The notes under the pieces are model-generated. The model did no database searches. It was not told the origin of the DNA and saw nothing but the letters and a program-made list of their open reading frames with translations. From Heliopora coerulea (Eukaryota; Cnidaria; Anthozoa; Scleralcyonacea; Helioporidae): a stretch of 64,000 nt of DNA. The translations under genes and the position numbers were made by a program. Shown piece by piece: positions 33,030 through 45,089 of the stretch (within the stretch, counting starts at the first letter, position 1; each line of letters starts with the position of its first letter). Where the stretch lies: assembly GCA_030142905.1 (NCBI GenBank), contig JASJOG010000041.1, positions 57,501-121,500 on the forward strand. Direction: 5' to 3'.

Positions 33030-33754
33030 CATAGGCGTAGAGTTTTGCTTTTGTCTGGGGGAGGCTGAAATTCGAGGAGGAGGTGCATGAGTGCCATGAC
33101 CTCTTGGTGATTGTGCGAATCGAGTTCTATGGAAAATTGCTAACAGCTGATCGTTACTGACACGGAATAAACCTTTACTAAGTGATAAAATTGACAACTT
33201 ATTGGTAAAGAAATGAATCATAGAATAGAAACAATTGTCAATTAGACTGTGCAGAATCTCTTGTAATTTTAAGAGATGTGCACTCCACTGTCCACACTCT
33301 AGAAAAGGATGTGCACTTACCGCCACTCGGTAAGTACTTCATTTACCCCTGATCATTTTGTATCACTACGCCCGACCCCAACAAAACACTGACCCTAATC
33401 ACTTGATACAATATAATGAGGAGTAAACGAAATACCGAGTCACCATTCTCGTCCCCAGTGCCCTTGCAGAAGAGAATGCAACACGTCTTAGATATCCTAT
33501 CATAATATGGATTTTCTCGTTATTAAATTTTATAATTTTTTGATGATGTGTTTAATTACCAGGTTGTCTTATGTGTACATGGCGCTTTTGGCTGACCGGG
33601 ATAATGAGGCTATAACAGTTATATAACCCTAGCCTCTAATTTGTGAATGGTGATTGATGAGTCACTTGCTGCAAAATTTCTGGGGGGCTGAACCCCTCCA
33701 TTAAGATTTCTGGGGGGCTAGAGCCCCTCAGCCCCCCCATACTCTACGCCTATG
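33030..33754. mobile_element. Non-autonomous hAT-type element
   Basis: Ends are CATAGGCGTAGAGT on both sides (inverted), with GGGGG-AGGCTGA-type blocks just inside. The flanks TCTGAGAG (33022-33029) and CCTGAGAG (33755-33762) form an 8-bp duplication with one mismatch, as for hAT. The minus-strand open frame inside (33018-33326) has no transposase motif. Confidence 0.75.
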
Positions 33755-35476
33755 CCTGAGAGGTTCACTATGATCAACTACACACGGGCGCAACAAGAGG
33801 GGAGTTGGGGTTGTCGTGACCCCTGCTCTTTTTGCAGGAAATCTTATATGTTCCCTATTAGTGAGAGCTTTTTGTCCTCATTTTCCAAAGCGACGTAGAT
33901 CTACTTCACTTGAAATGATGAAAATTACCCCGACAGTGCCTTCGTACTACTTTCTGACCCCTGCTCTTCAAAATTCCTCGTTGCGCACCTCCTACAAATT
34001 ATCCCGCTACCATCATACAAATTATCTCGCTACTATCCTAGTTTTCTTAGGGTGGATTTCCGGCCATTTGGTGCAAAATGTCGCGCGCGTGACTTTTTTC
34101 TTTTGCCTTAGGAGCTATCTGGTGGAACCAAGTAGAAATCTATTCAACTTTAACAATACAGCAGTCGCGAGCACGATATTTTGTACCGAGTGGTTATCCA
34201 CGTTTGCCCGCCAAACAGATCAGTCAGTGATATCCTAATGTCATGACCAGAGGTACATCACTCACACATTTCGCAATCAAAAGACTTTGAAATGTAATTT
34301 CTCTTCACTAGCGTATTAAGAGAGCGGCGCATGGTGCCACAATGAGTTGGCTTTACTTGTAATTATAACTTATTAGAAGATACCCTCACTTTATGAGTCC
34401 CAAAAATTGACGTGGTTACGATAGATTCGATTAACTGGTTTCTTGGGTCTAGTTCTAGCAATCGGTTCATGGTCATTGATTTCCCCACCCGAGAAAAATC
34501 TTGACTAGGCCACTGCTGTTCATTTTTATTTGTAACTTTTCTTATATGGCACCTAACTCTTCGGACTAAAAATTAGTTATGTTTATTTAAGAATCGTCAT
34601 ACTCGGACGGAACTTCGGTAAAAATTTGTCATTTTAATTTCGACAAACTCACAAGGAAACCTCAATGCAAACACCCAAGATCACCTTGATCGAGGATCTC
34701 CAACCTTTTCCACTCTCAAACCTTTACCCAGTAAAGGGCCGACTATTTGCGAAAATTTGGCCTAAAGTAAGAGTCTACTAAGATTTTGAGATGGCAACCA
34801 TGGGTACCAACATGGGTTGGTACCCATGGCGAAGCCTTGTGTTTGTTGCGGGGTAGGTTTCCAACCTGGGAGAGTATTTTCTGTATTTTGAAATATATGG
34901 TTACAAATAAATTATGAATTTTGATACGTGATCCCAGTGTTATCGATATCAAACAGTGTCAGGCGGTGTGAAAGTACAAAATGCTTTAAGCAAGTTGTAG
35001 TAATACGGTTATATTTTCTTGACATGGTCACCAATTATGAAAAAGCAACAGTAGGAAGTATGATGGACGAGTGCGTTAAATTGTAGTTGGTCATTTCCTC
35101 TCGCATTGGCGATGTAGTGTTTGTACCCTTTTGAGAAGCATCTGCATAATATGTCAGATCTTCAAAAGAATTTTTTAAAAACAAGTAGCATTACTAATAC
35201 AGCCTCTACTATAAAGAGGAATGAAAGTTTGCTGCTGAGTTATCCCATGCACTGTTGGGAAATTACAGAGATATGGCACTTTTAACAGCTCAAAGTTGGG
35301 GGCTGGGTCCGTTAGGACTCCTCCCCTGGGTCCGCTAATGTTTTAGCAACACGATTTCAGTCGAAGCGCTGGCTTCCGCTTCTTACTAGCCTCCCTTTTG
35401 TACCGTTTCAGTACAGACAACGCTTCATTTGCTTCATCACTTCTCCTGGCATTGAACCGGAACGTCATCGTCAATA
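33755..35476. other. No gene recognised; upstream region of the transporter gene
   Basis: An open stretch at 33816-34238 contains a repeated GACCCCTGCTCTT and is not recognised. A 13-bp perfect palindrome with KpnI-like core lies at 34798-34829. The last 150 bp before 35477 are less AT-rich and could hold the 5-prime UTR, but no promoter motif is convincing. Confidence 0.4.
34798..34829. repeat. Perfect 13-bp inverted repeat
   Basis: CCATGGGTACCAA and TTGGTACCCATGG face each other around CATGGG. Confidence 0.9.
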
Positions 35477-36764
35477 ATGGACTCTATAACTTGTAGTGAC
35501 GTTGCTGTTCGCTTAGCCTTCTTTACTTTTCGCTCCTCTGTGGCAGTTGTGGAAGAATATGCTCCGCTGTACCTGAAACAACTTGGCATAACAGCGAAAT
35601 ATATCGGCTTGATTCCTATCTTTGGTTTATTAACGCAAACAATGGGTGTTCCGTCCATTGGTTATCTGGCAGACAAGCTTCGAGCGAGAAAGTTGTTTTT
35701 GCTTATCGCTTTACTCTTAATCATACCCAATACATCACTCTTTTTCCTTCCTCGAGTACCTCAACAGCCTTGCGATTTAGCTACAATAAATTCAAGCAGT
35801 GGGAATAAATCAACGGTTCCGGCGTCTCGTTCTTCGCTCGGAGACTTGTCTAATATCACTGTAATGTCTCGCAATGTTACCCGAAAGGCGTTGTCTTTGT
35901 ACCCGACATATTCAAGAAGTACCGAAATGCTCACCGAATTTGGTATAAATCGATCACCAAAAGTCAACCACAGCGAGCTGCATAATCGATCAGCCACGAA
36001 TCATGACAGCAAAACCAAAGAGTGGCTTAAGTTTTTTCTAATCATGGTATTTATACGTGGAACATTCGAATTGTTTAAACGGCTTATTGTCACCCTTGTA
36101 ACAGTGGCTGCAGTGACCCAGACCAAGGAGGAAAGAACAAAATTTGGTTCTTATATGTGCTGGGGGCAGATCGGTGCTGGAATATCGTTGTTTGCGGTTG
36201 GAATTTTAGTGTCCCGGATAAGACATTTGGTTTGCAATAGCCTAGCTCCGGGTTACTTTCTGGCATTTTTTTACGCGTCGGCATTCCAGGCCTTGACCAT
36301 GCTGACGTTACCTTGGCTAAAATTTGAATATCTTGATCATCGAGTCGTGAATTACACCGAGGTTAAGAACGTATTGTTTAATCCTCACTATGTACTGCTT
36401 CTTATAATTTGCTGCCATGCTGGGCTCTGTGCCTCGTTTCAAACACGGTGGGAGTTTTGGTACATGGAAGAACTTGGTGGAGACCCGATAGTAATGGCAG
36501 TTGGAGGATTTTTAAGACGACCTATAACTGCTGCAGGGTTCCATTTTTCTCGCCATGTTATTGACCGTCTTGGTGAACTGAACGTTGTCGCTATTTCACT
36601 GTTTTTCTTTGCTGCCTCATTCGCTGGTTTAGCTTTCGTCGACAATCCCTGGGTTGTTATTGTCTTTGACAATTTCCAGTCAGTTGCGTATGCCTTAATA
36701 TTTTCATCGATTATTATTCATTTCTCGAAAGCAAGTTCTAAAGCCTCATCTGCATTTTTTCAAG
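35477..36764 (+). CDS. MFSD6-like major facilitator transporter, first coding exon
   Basis: The first 429 codons of an MFS_1-like (MFSD6 family) membrane transporter. The N-terminus lacks a long cytosolic tail and enters TM1-2 at once (VEEYAPLYLKQLG, IPIFGLLTQTMGVPSIGYLA, DKLRARK, the MFS signature loop). A hydrophilic loop at residues 95-185 carries several N-glycosylation sequons (NSS, NKS, NIT, NVT, NHS, NRS) and is likely extracellular. Further helices include GSYMCWGQIGAGISLF and VLLLIICCHAGLCASFQ. The open frame runs on to 36961, but the CAAG|GTAAAG donor after 36764 and the phase-1 match to the last exon show where it really ends. The start is the first Met of the open frame. The substrate is unknown; MFSD6 relatives are poorly characterised. 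Confidence 0.85.
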
Positions 36765-36837
36765 GTAAAGTTGGTTCTATTATCTTAAAGTCAGCTAAAA
36801 ATATTGTTGCGAGCGAGGATCCAGGCAGGAATCTCAA

Positions 36838-37350
36838 TCTTAGAGCAAATATTACTGCCCAGCAAAGTACACGCAATAAGGCCATGATTTATAAAAGAAA
36901 TAAGTTTATTAACAGGACTAACGTTTCGTTGCGTCTCGCATCATCATCAGGGTATGAATAAATTAAACGGGTATCGTATTTACAAAGTTAAAGATATAAA
37001 GAAGGTGTTATATTACAAGATGTATGAGAAACTGAAATGAATAGAATGGTTAAAAGAGAGAGAGAGGAACAGAGCTTAGGTTGGCATTCAAGGAAGAACA
37101 GAGGCAGAAGAACAGGAGGATAGGATTTTGAAGTCGTTGAGTAATGCAGTGTGGCCAATCTCAGTGAGATGAGTTAAGACGCTGGAAGGTGATGGGTTAA
37201 GAAGCTTTTTACCTGTCAAGGCAGAGACTCCTAGATGATCAGAGGCTCGTGTATGTAAATGGTGGGCCGTTTGGCCCACATACAATGCGAAGCAGCATTG
37301 ACACGTGTAAGAGTAAACAACACAAGACCTCAGGGCTTTAGGAATTCTAT
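36838..37350 (-). pseudogene. Penelope-like element, minus-strand 3-prime part (GIY-YIG)
   Basis: On the minus strand the GIY-YIG domain is readable: FKDRIPKALRSCVVYSYTCQ, CCFALYVGQTAHHLHTRASD, GVSALTGKKLLNPSPSS and HLTEIGHTALLNDFKIL, then a shift near 37095. It extends into a tail with a hammerhead motif at 36916-36952 and the peptide start MALLRVLCWAVIFALR at the outer end. The outer end is mirrored at 39966-40134. Confidence 0.8.
36916..36952 (-). ncRNA. Hammerhead ribozyme-like motif, Penelope type, copy 4
   Basis: On the minus strand CTGATGA, GATGCG..CGCAAC and GAAACGTTAGTCC. Stem I is weak here, because CC precedes the core where ACT is expected. Confidence 0.6.
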
Positions 37351-37577
37351 CCTTAAAGTTGAAAGGATTCCTAAAGGCGTCTCTGCCCTGACAAGTAAAA
37401 AGCTTCTTAACCCATCACCTTCCAGCGTCTTAACTCATCTCACTGAGACTGGCCACACTGCATCACTCAACGACTCCAAAATCCTATCCTCCTGTTCTTC
37501 TGCCTCTGAACTTTTGGAAAGAGAAAGTCCTATTATTTCTAAACTAAAACCTTCCTTGAATGCCAATCTAAGCTCTG

Positions 37578-37623
<46 letters not shown>

Positions 37624-37662
37624 CCATTCTATCCATTTCAGTTTCTCATACATCTTGTAATA
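37351..37662 (+). pseudogene. Penelope-like element, plus-strand truncated 3-prime part, left of the hAT insertion
   Basis: A fold-back joint (GGAATTC.ATCCTT against AAAGGATTCC) skips the start of the GIY-YIG domain. The frame then reads GVSALTSKKLLNPSPSSVLT, HLTETGHTASLNDSKILSS and LLERESPIISKLKPSLNANL, ending in an Ser-Leu run coded by a (CT)n microsatellite. The element is cut by the hAT transposon at TTGTAATA and resumes at 39966. Confidence 0.8.
37579..37620. repeat. (CT)n microsatellite
   Basis: Pure CT repeat inside the 3-prime end of the Penelope frame. The mirrored arm has only a short GAGAGA run (37051-37061), so the repeat expanded in this arm. Confidence 0.95.
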
Positions 37663-39957
37663 CAGGGGTCTCAAACTCGCTGCCTGCGGGCCAATTGCGG
37701 CCCGCGGGACGCTATTTTGTGGCCCCCTACTTGACATCAAAGTTTAGTGTTAGTGCGGCCCGCGCGTTTTTCTCAAACGCACCTTTTTGCCGAGTCGTTG
37801 GGCGAGCCGCGCTTGTCCTGGGCTTTTATTTTTCACTTATGGGCTACCATAGCGCAGGCCCATGACAGCTTCCGGTGTCGCGTTTGTTGTCAAGTTATGA
37901 TGCGTTAAAATATATCCTGTCAGCAAGCCCGAGTTATGTCTTTCTCAAAATCTGCCGTGAAGAGAAAAGTTGGTGACGAGCACAGACAATTTCAGGAAAA
38001 GTGGGAGACGGCATATTTTTTTGTTGAGCACAGAGGCAGCCCGACGTGTCTTATATGCACCGAGAAAGTAACGGTGCACAAGGAATACAACATCAGACGT
38101 CATTACTCAACTAGACATGCTGATGAGTATGCAAAATACCAGGGAGATGAGAGACAGAAACGGGTCGCCAATCTTAAAACATGTCTAAAGAAGCAAGCAG
38201 ATTTCTTCAAGAAAGCAAGCAAAGATAATGATGCAGCAGTCGAAGCTAGCTACGCGGTGAGTGAAATGATTGCTAAGTCGGGAAAGCCATTCAAAGAAGG
38301 TGAGTTTGTTAAAAAGTGCATGTTACAGGCTGCAAGTATAGTCTGTCCTGAAAAGAAGGGTCAGTTTAGCAACATTAGCCTTTCAGCCAACACAGTGGCA
38401 GAGCGCATTTCTGACCTGTCAGGTAACATATATGATCAACTGCGTGAGAAAGCCAAACGTTTCTGTGCATACTCAGTCGCTCTTGATGAGAGCACAGACA
38501 TCATTGACACTGCGCAGCTCGCAATCTATGTCCGTGGTGTTGACGACAGTTTTGAAGTGATGGAGGAGTTGCTCACAGTGATTCCAATGCGTGGCCAGAC
38601 CACCTCTCAGGAGATATTCCGCCAGCTGTGTGATGCCATTGTGGATGCGGGTTTGCCATGGAAGAGGTTTGCTGGAATAACCGACGGAGCGCCATCAATG
38701 ACAGGGAGGAGAAATGGAGTGGTGGCACTTGTTCAAAGAAAACTGGAAGAGGAGGGTGTGGAGGAGGCCATTACTCTGCACTGCATTATCCATCAGCAGG
38801 CCCTTTGCAGCAAATGTCTGAAGTTTGACAATGTGATGTCTGTCGTTGTGAAATGCATCAACCATATCAGATCCAGGGGATTAAAGCACCGGGAGTTCCG
38901 CGCCTTTTTGGAGGAAATAGAGTCAGCATATGAGGATGTGCTCTACTTCACTGAGGTACGTTGGCTCAGCAGGGGAAACATCTTGAAGAGGTTTTTTGAG
39001 TTGAGAGCAGAAGTGAAAGCCTTCATGGAGAAGGCTGGGATGGCTGTTCCTGTGCTAAGTGATCCCAAATGGCTCATGGACTTAGCTTTCCTTGTTGACA
39101 TCACACATGAGCTGAATGTACTGAACAAGAAGTTATACAAGGCCAGGGGCAGCTTGTCAGTGCTGCCTATTACAACGTGAGATCATTCTCCACAAAACTT
39201 GTGTTATGGAAAGCCCAGCTCTCTCAGACAAACCTCTGCCATTTCCCAGCATGCAAGGCACTCATGGATGCAGGCGCACCATTCAGTGGTGAGAAGTATG
39301 CTGATGCCATTGTGAAGCTACAGGAGCAATTTGATCACAGGTTTGAAGACTTCAAGACACACAGAGTCACTTTTCAAATTTTTGCTGACCCCTTCTCCTT
39401 TGATGTGCAAGATGCCCCTCCTGTGCTTCAAATGGAGCTCATTGACCTGCAGTGCAATTCAGAACTCAAAGCAAAGTTCAGGGAGGTGAGTGGAAAAGCA
39501 GACAAGCTTGGACAATTTTTGAGAGAATTGCCCCCCCACCTTCCCTGAGCTTTCCAGGATGTTCAAGCGGACCATGTGCCTTTTTGGGAGCACATATCTG
39601 TGTGAAAAGCTCTTCTCCAGCATGAACTTTAATAAGTCAAAGTACAGGTCCAAACTTACTGATGAGCATCTTCAAGCCATACTGAGGGTCTCAACTGCTT
39701 CGTCCCTCAAGCCAAATGTGGCTCAGCTGTGTGAGAAGAAGCGCTGCCAGGTCTCTGGCAGCAAGGGGTAGGCAAGAGAAGCCTATGTTCTGAAGAACCG
39801 TTCATGTTCTGAAGAACCCATTCACGTTGAAAAACTGTTAATAATAAAGATTGAGAAGATTGGATCGGTTGTACTTTTTTTTTGGAATACTTGCGGCCCA
39901 GCCTCACCCAGACTCTACCTCCAGCGGCCCCCAGGTAAGTTGAGTTTGAGACCACTG
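37663..39957 (+). mobile_element. Nearly intact hAT transposon (Charlie/GTF2IRD2-like family)
   Basis: 2295 bp with ends CAGGGGTCTCAAACT and AGTTTGAGACCACTG and a perfect 8-bp target duplication TTGTAATA (37655-37662 and 39958-39965). Just inside the left end is the GCGGCCCGCGGG-rich block typical of this hAT group. It sits within a Penelope arm, so it is younger than that insertion. Its C+G content and codon use are visibly higher than the neighbouring sequence. Confidence 0.9.
37936..39771 (+). pseudogene. hAT transposase, BED finger to C-terminal dimerisation domain, two frameshifts
   Basis: Residues 1-60 hold a BED-type zinc finger (CLICTEKV..IRRHYSTRHADEY). The RNase H-like core shows VALDESTDIIDTAQLA (first Asp), GITDGAPSMTGRRNG (second Asp) and CIIHQQALCSKCLKF. 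The C-terminal hAT dimerisation block reads CLFGSTYLCEKLFSSMNF and DEHLQAILRVSTASSL, then KKRCQVSGS. The frame shifts by one base near 39155 (GCCAGGGG) and again at a run of seven C at about 39531-39537; otherwise about 600 codons are clean. The match in wording and order to hAT proteins of fish and other animals annotated as GTF2IRD2-like is close, which suggests recent arrival. Confidence 0.9.
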
Positions 39958-39965
39958 TTGTAATA

Positions 39966-40134
39966 TAACACCTACTTTATATCTTTAACCTTTTAAATAC
40001 GATACCCGTTTAATTTATTCATACTCTGATAATGTTGCGAGACGCAACTAAACGTTAGTCCTGTTAATAAACTTATTTCTTTTATAAATCATGGCCTTAT
40101 TGCGTGTACTTTGCTGGGCGTTAATATTTGTTCT
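39966..40134 (+). pseudogene. Penelope-like element, right arm resumed after the hAT insertion
   Basis: Mirror of 36838-37020. It carries a degraded hammerhead motif and the start peptide MALLRVLCWALIFVLR near the end. Confidence 0.8.
40023..40062 (+). ncRNA. Hammerhead ribozyme-like motif, Penelope type, copy 5 (core mutated)
   Basis: The core reads CTGATAA instead of CTGATGA and TAAAC instead of GAAAC, while stem II (GTTGCG..CGCAAC) and GTTAGTCC are kept. Two core bases that are essential in known hammerheads are lost, so it should be inactive. Confidence 0.55.
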
Positions 40135-42752
40135 AAGATAAAGTCAGCTTAGTTGAAATGAATCATTGTCTTTTTTTGTGACAAGTTCTGTTTTGGCAAT
40201 ATTTCCCGAGAATGCAAACCCCAGTTTCAAATGCTGGACTTCACATAAGCCACGCTTAATGAAAAGTTCCTACTCAGGTCAAACAACAGACTACGCTCAT
40301 TTCTATTTACTTCGGTTCACGTTAAAACTAAAACAGCTCTAAAAAAAGCTCGAATCTTATACAAGCAATGTAGAAATTTTCTTACTTCTAACCTTGGGCT
40401 AAGCATTCTCAACTCAAGAGCTGGCCAAAATACGACTTATTCGTTTGATGGTTTACTGAGAATAATAGGTTGACAGTAAGAATCAAAGCAGTCATAAGTA
40501 TGCAGTATAGTTATTAGGCCTTGGTAATTAATTCTCACACTATTTTAAATAGGTATAATACACTGCATGCTAATCAGTTTAACCCTTTCATGAATGATGT
40601 GTTTTGTTGGTGTGAATGAAAGCGTTAACTCAATGGTTGGAATTATGAATAATGAATGCGACTTAAAATAGTTTTGCTAAATGTTAAACCACAGTTAATA
40701 GAAGTTAAACATGGTATGTTAAAGCTAGCCTAAGCGGGTACCAGTAGTGATTGGTGAGATTACTTGTTTGTTAACGTACCGGTATTATGTAATGAGTATG
40801 AATGGCAATCAAAGCAGACAGATGCTTTCATGCATGATGTATAGTTCAACAAGTCAACTTTGTCAAAGTAATACTTTTACTTCCTGCTGTAACTTTATAA
40901 AGTTATAACTGCTATTCCGGTCTTTTTCTCAAATGATCAAAAGCAAATATTTTTTCATCGATACTTTTCGTGCTGCAACTAATTGAAACATATGTGCAGT
41001 ATCATCGGTAGCTGGGAGGGCAAGTTTAATCTTCTTGCCAGGATGTCTCCCTTAGAGTAAAATCGTCTGGCGTTGTTAAGCAGAAGATTGACCCTGTAAG
41101 CAGAAGATTGACCCTGCTGGCAAAGAGTTAGAGAAAATGGGAGTCGTATATCATCAAAACAAAACAAACTGACCAGCATAACTTTGGTATTTGTAACCCA
41201 AGGTGAATTTTGTAAGTCATAAATATTACTTAATTACTTCAATTGCAAGTCATTAGGCAACATTTTGAAAGAGGTCCATATATTTTCTATATTATGTCAC
41301 TACTGTATGTTCTTTTTATGTAAACGGTACCGCATTGGTAACCAGGAATAAATTGGAAAGAAAACTTGACCCAAGTTGTCAGTTCCTACTCAGTTCAAGG
41401 GCGAATGTGTCAAGTATATCGATCCATTTGTGTCCCGATTGCCCATGGAGCACCATTTTAATGAGAAGGTTATTGAAAGACTTGTCTGAAGAGTACCACA
41501 ACTTCGGAATTGTAGCGGAACAAATATCGTCATTCCCTTATTAAATGTTGCCGTGTAACTAATGGTCTTCTTATCACAATTTTTGGGTGCATCTGAACAG
41601 TTTGGGGGCCTCACGTCAGAGCATGCATGATGGCTACCAAAACGCTTGGGTGGTTTTTAATATTTTACCTAATTTCTCTGCGTTTGGGCCAATGTAGTTT
41701 CAGTTTGACAGATTCCATAACATGCACCAATTGAGCTCATGATAATACTGACAACTAGGTCTAAATAACTGAACGAAAACTACGGGAAAGTTATTAGGCA
41801 AAAATAAGATGGAGGACCCGGAACCAACGACTTGTGTAAAAGTACGACTTTCTTAAAATCAAATACCGATATGCGTTCATATTTTGTAAAGTCAGTGACG
41901 GTGGATTAATTCTATTCGCTCGCTAACGAAGCTTTTATATTTAACAATATATAACTAAACAGTGAGTGGAATAGTGGGCTAAATGGGCGAGTCGACATAT
42001 GGGAAAGCAAAGTTTAGGCGTAAGCTACCTTTAGCTACTGTTAAATGCAATGAGCTGACTATCTCAATTCATTTATCCAGTGAATTGACTATTTCAATGT
42101 GTTTTTTTTTTGTTTTGTTTTTTTGGGGGGGTTCCCATTATCTGATATCGGATTTTAACTCATAAGAAATTTAACTAAACACTGTAATGGCATTTTAGCA
42201 TTTTAATTAGGAAAGCCTTGCTATAACGACAATATTTTTAATTTATTTTACATTAGTTCCTTAGTTCCTCAGTTAAAGTCAAGTTTTTCTTTGTTTACCA
42301 TCTGTATGTAATACCCTCTTTTCCACTGTATAGTTCTTTATTTAGTCAGTTTACTGTTACAGTCTATTAACATCAAAGTTAATATGTCTGTTGATCTCTC
42401 ACTCACAACGATGCGGAGTTATTTGTTTTGTCATGACCTGTTTGAAGGCCCGTTTACACTTACGAATTGGCGCCTTGTGATCCACATCTTGGAATATGTG
42501 TTGAACTGACGAGAGCATCTAGTACAAACTGCGTATCATAAGCAGATATCTTGTTGCATAGACTGTCATGGTTTCTATTGCTCACATCGGGATAACGATC
42601 ACAACGTATAAAATCACACGTATAAGCCAGTCTTAAGATGTTTTTATATAACAATATTGTGCTAAAATATTACTTCCCTCCTTTTGTTAGTCTATTAAAT
42701 GCTTCCTTCAATGTAAGGTATGGTAGTAGTCTGAGTGTTCGAATAGATCTAA
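40135..42752. other. Intronic sequence, no gene recognised
   Basis: AT-rich sequence with a 20-bp tandem duplication of GCAGAAGATTGACCCTG at about 41083-41118. No coding region is supported. Confidence 0.45.
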
Positions 42753-43003
42753 GGCCTGGTTCATACTAGCGACATAAACATAAGGACAAGATCAATACGA
42801 AAACAAAGGACGACATCTCTTCTGGGACTTGCGAAGATAAAACAACAAGAATGTTTCTTTGTTTCGTCTTTTGTTCGGTTCTTGGTTTATGCTGGGAATA
42901 TGATCTTATGCTTAAGATTACGACGATCCTTATGTCGCAGGCTTGACTTCATTCCTTTGTTTTGTCCTTATGCCTATGCTTACGTTCAAGTGTGAACCAG
43001 GCT
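42753..43003. mobile_element. Harbinger-type MITE (family M1, uninterrupted copy)
   Basis: Ends GGCCTGGTTCATACT and AGCCTGGTTCACACT (reverse complement), inner blocks CATAAGGACAA..ACAAAGGA on both sides, flanked by TAA (42750-42752 and 43004-43006) as a 3-bp target duplication. A second, interrupted copy lies at about 51475-52404. Confidence 0.7.
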
Positions 43004-44347
43004 TAAGCGGTAATAGTTCTCCTTTGTGAATTGTGTCAGGTATTATTGAATGGTTCGGTGGTTCACCTCGTTTTGCTTCATTTCCTTCACTTTGAATAAT
43101 TATGTTGCTGTCAATGTCATCGTCAACAGGGTCACACTTTTTTTGTCGGAAAATTCCTTCACAAGTACCGGATTTCAGCGAAGGACTTAGTGACTATTAT
43201 ATTGAAATAGCATGTGATAACCATTGGCTTTGATCGTGACTTCCCAGGATCTTTGTCAATGGTTTCATTCTTTTCTAACACAAACTATTTTAATGTAAAA
43301 TTGTAAATACCCACGACACAACGACAGTGACATAAAGGACTATGGTCAGGATTAGAGCAACTCCTAAGCGTCTCCGACCTCTAAGGGGCCCCCGATGAAT
43401 CTGTAAAGACAATTGAGATTGAAGTCTTGAAATATATGTCTATATTAAAGAAGGTGATGGGGCCCCAAACAAAAATCTCCAAGGGGCCCCCGGTAGTTCC
43501 GTTACGGTACTGCACAAGGAACAATCTGAATAATGATTTATCATATTTGCGAATAACGAATCATTTCATTGAAGTTAAGGAATTTCGTCTGTTGTTTTCT
43601 GCATATATCCTTTAAGTTTTGTAGCAGACGGTCACTGGAATGCGTTTGGGCTTATACCTGGTAAACACCAATCGAAATTCGACAGTTTAGAAAGTCGAAC
43701 TCTTGTGAGTTAGTGATCTCCATGTAAAGTGTGGAAAATTCACTCATGTTTGCATCAGAGGATACTTTGTTGATGTAATACATGACTTTACCACCTTTTA
43801 AGTTATTAAGGATAAAAATATCGGTTCGTGTTGTGGTAGGATACTTACTGATTGGACAACGTTTAAGAAAGAAAGAATTGGATTTGGATAATAGTTGAAA
43901 CGTCAGCTCGGTAAAAGCTTGATCCCTACAGTGGCGGGTTTAGGGTACGTCAAATAGGTCGGCCGACTAAGGTGACTACCTCACTTTGTGTTGCACATTT
44001 GCCGCTGTAAACTCGTCAGATAGTTTTGTTAAAAAACCAATACCAGCCGACAATTTGAAAAACTATAAAACAAAACATAATCCGAAGGTCAGCATCTTGA
44101 GAAATCCAAAATATGGATTGAAACAAGACGAGAAATGAGTTTGTGAGCTGTGATTTTGTTTGACCAATTTCGTTGCCTCTTTCGCCGAATCTTCATTTTG
44201 TTTTGCTTGCCCTGATTGGCTCAACCTTTTAAGACGCTCCTTAACAGCATCGGCTATTGGCTTAGCAGTATAAACTTTGAAGATTTTTGCCGAATTTGTG
44301 ATGTCATCCTGCCGAGTTTGCTGAGGTGTGCCACCTTGCCGAGACCA
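43004..44347. other. Intronic sequence, no gene recognised; repeat family Y copy 2 at 44040-44130
   Basis: The block AGCCGACAATTTGAAAAACT, ACATAATCCGAAGG, CATCTTGAGAAA repeats that at 15095-15180. Two GGGGCCCC-rich blocks near 43385 and 43480 repeat each other. No coding region is seen. Confidence 0.45.
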
Positions 44348-44700
44348 TCACGTTTCATCCGTTATCTTCTGATTCGTCGTGTTACCGTAAGCAGTGTTTG
44401 GTTGACTTTCAAACGCTTTAACTAGCACGTGGAGATCGACTTCAGTGACAGTCTTACGGTCCTTCCACATGTTGTCTACGAGATTTTTAAAAAGCTTTAC
44501 TGCGCTTAACAGCAATGATGGTAAGACCTTGTTTTTCATCTGAGACACTATTGTCGATATTAAGCGTTCGCAATCTTTCTGCTGATGGTGGTAAACGTCT
44601 CGATAATAAATTTTGGCGCCGAGTACTTTGACATTTCTCATGCAGTAGGCAAGAAGAGAGGCATTGCTTTCAGGTAAAGTGGTCTTCGTGAACAGATTTT
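44348..44700 (-). CDS. Unrecognised open frame, possible exon
   Basis: A minus-strand frame is open from a possible acceptor (ACTTTAAG at about 44702) to a stop at 44348. Its composition looks coding: ENLFTKTTLPESNASLLAYC, then KVLGAKIYYRDVYHHQQKD, CERLISTIVSQMKNKVLPSL and TVTEVDLHVLVKAFE. It predicts alternating amphipathic helices without a known motif. A second open stretch at 44773-44991 on the same strand (MANLNNERYLNDARQAVISL) could be an earlier exon, but no phase-compatible splice pair was found. It may be a host gene in antisense to the transporter intron or part of an unknown repeat. Confidence 0.3.
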
Positions 44701-45089
44701 CTTAAAGTATATACAGGAAAATTTTACTTATTGATTGAGGATATTATAACACGGTTAATGCTAAAGAGTAATTCAGATTATGTTCATCTGATACCGTACG
44801 AAATAGAACCGTAACAAAATCGAACGAGATAGGCTTTGCGTTCTCACGATAGCGGCGTAAAATGTCGTGGAATCGCAATCGTAACTGTAGTGACTTGATT
44901 TCTTAATCCTAAATGGAACGACATGAATCCGTAGTGAAATGACTGCTTGCCTGGCATCGTTTAAATACCTTTCATTATTTAAATTTGCCATGTTTTTACA
45001 CTCGGTTGGCTAGACCTGCCAGAAACCCTTCCCATTTATCCGGGCTTGGGACCGGCAGTGAGTTCAACTGGAATATCTCCTCACTGGCT

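Noticed and set aside
33018..33326. Gene inside the hAT-type element at 33030-33754
   Set aside because: The frame overlaps the terminal repeat and has no transposase motif.
36765..36961. C-terminal extension of the transporter frame beyond 36764
   Set aside because: The extension enters Penelope sequence, while the donor at 36764 and the in-phase exon at 53570 give the conserved C-terminus.
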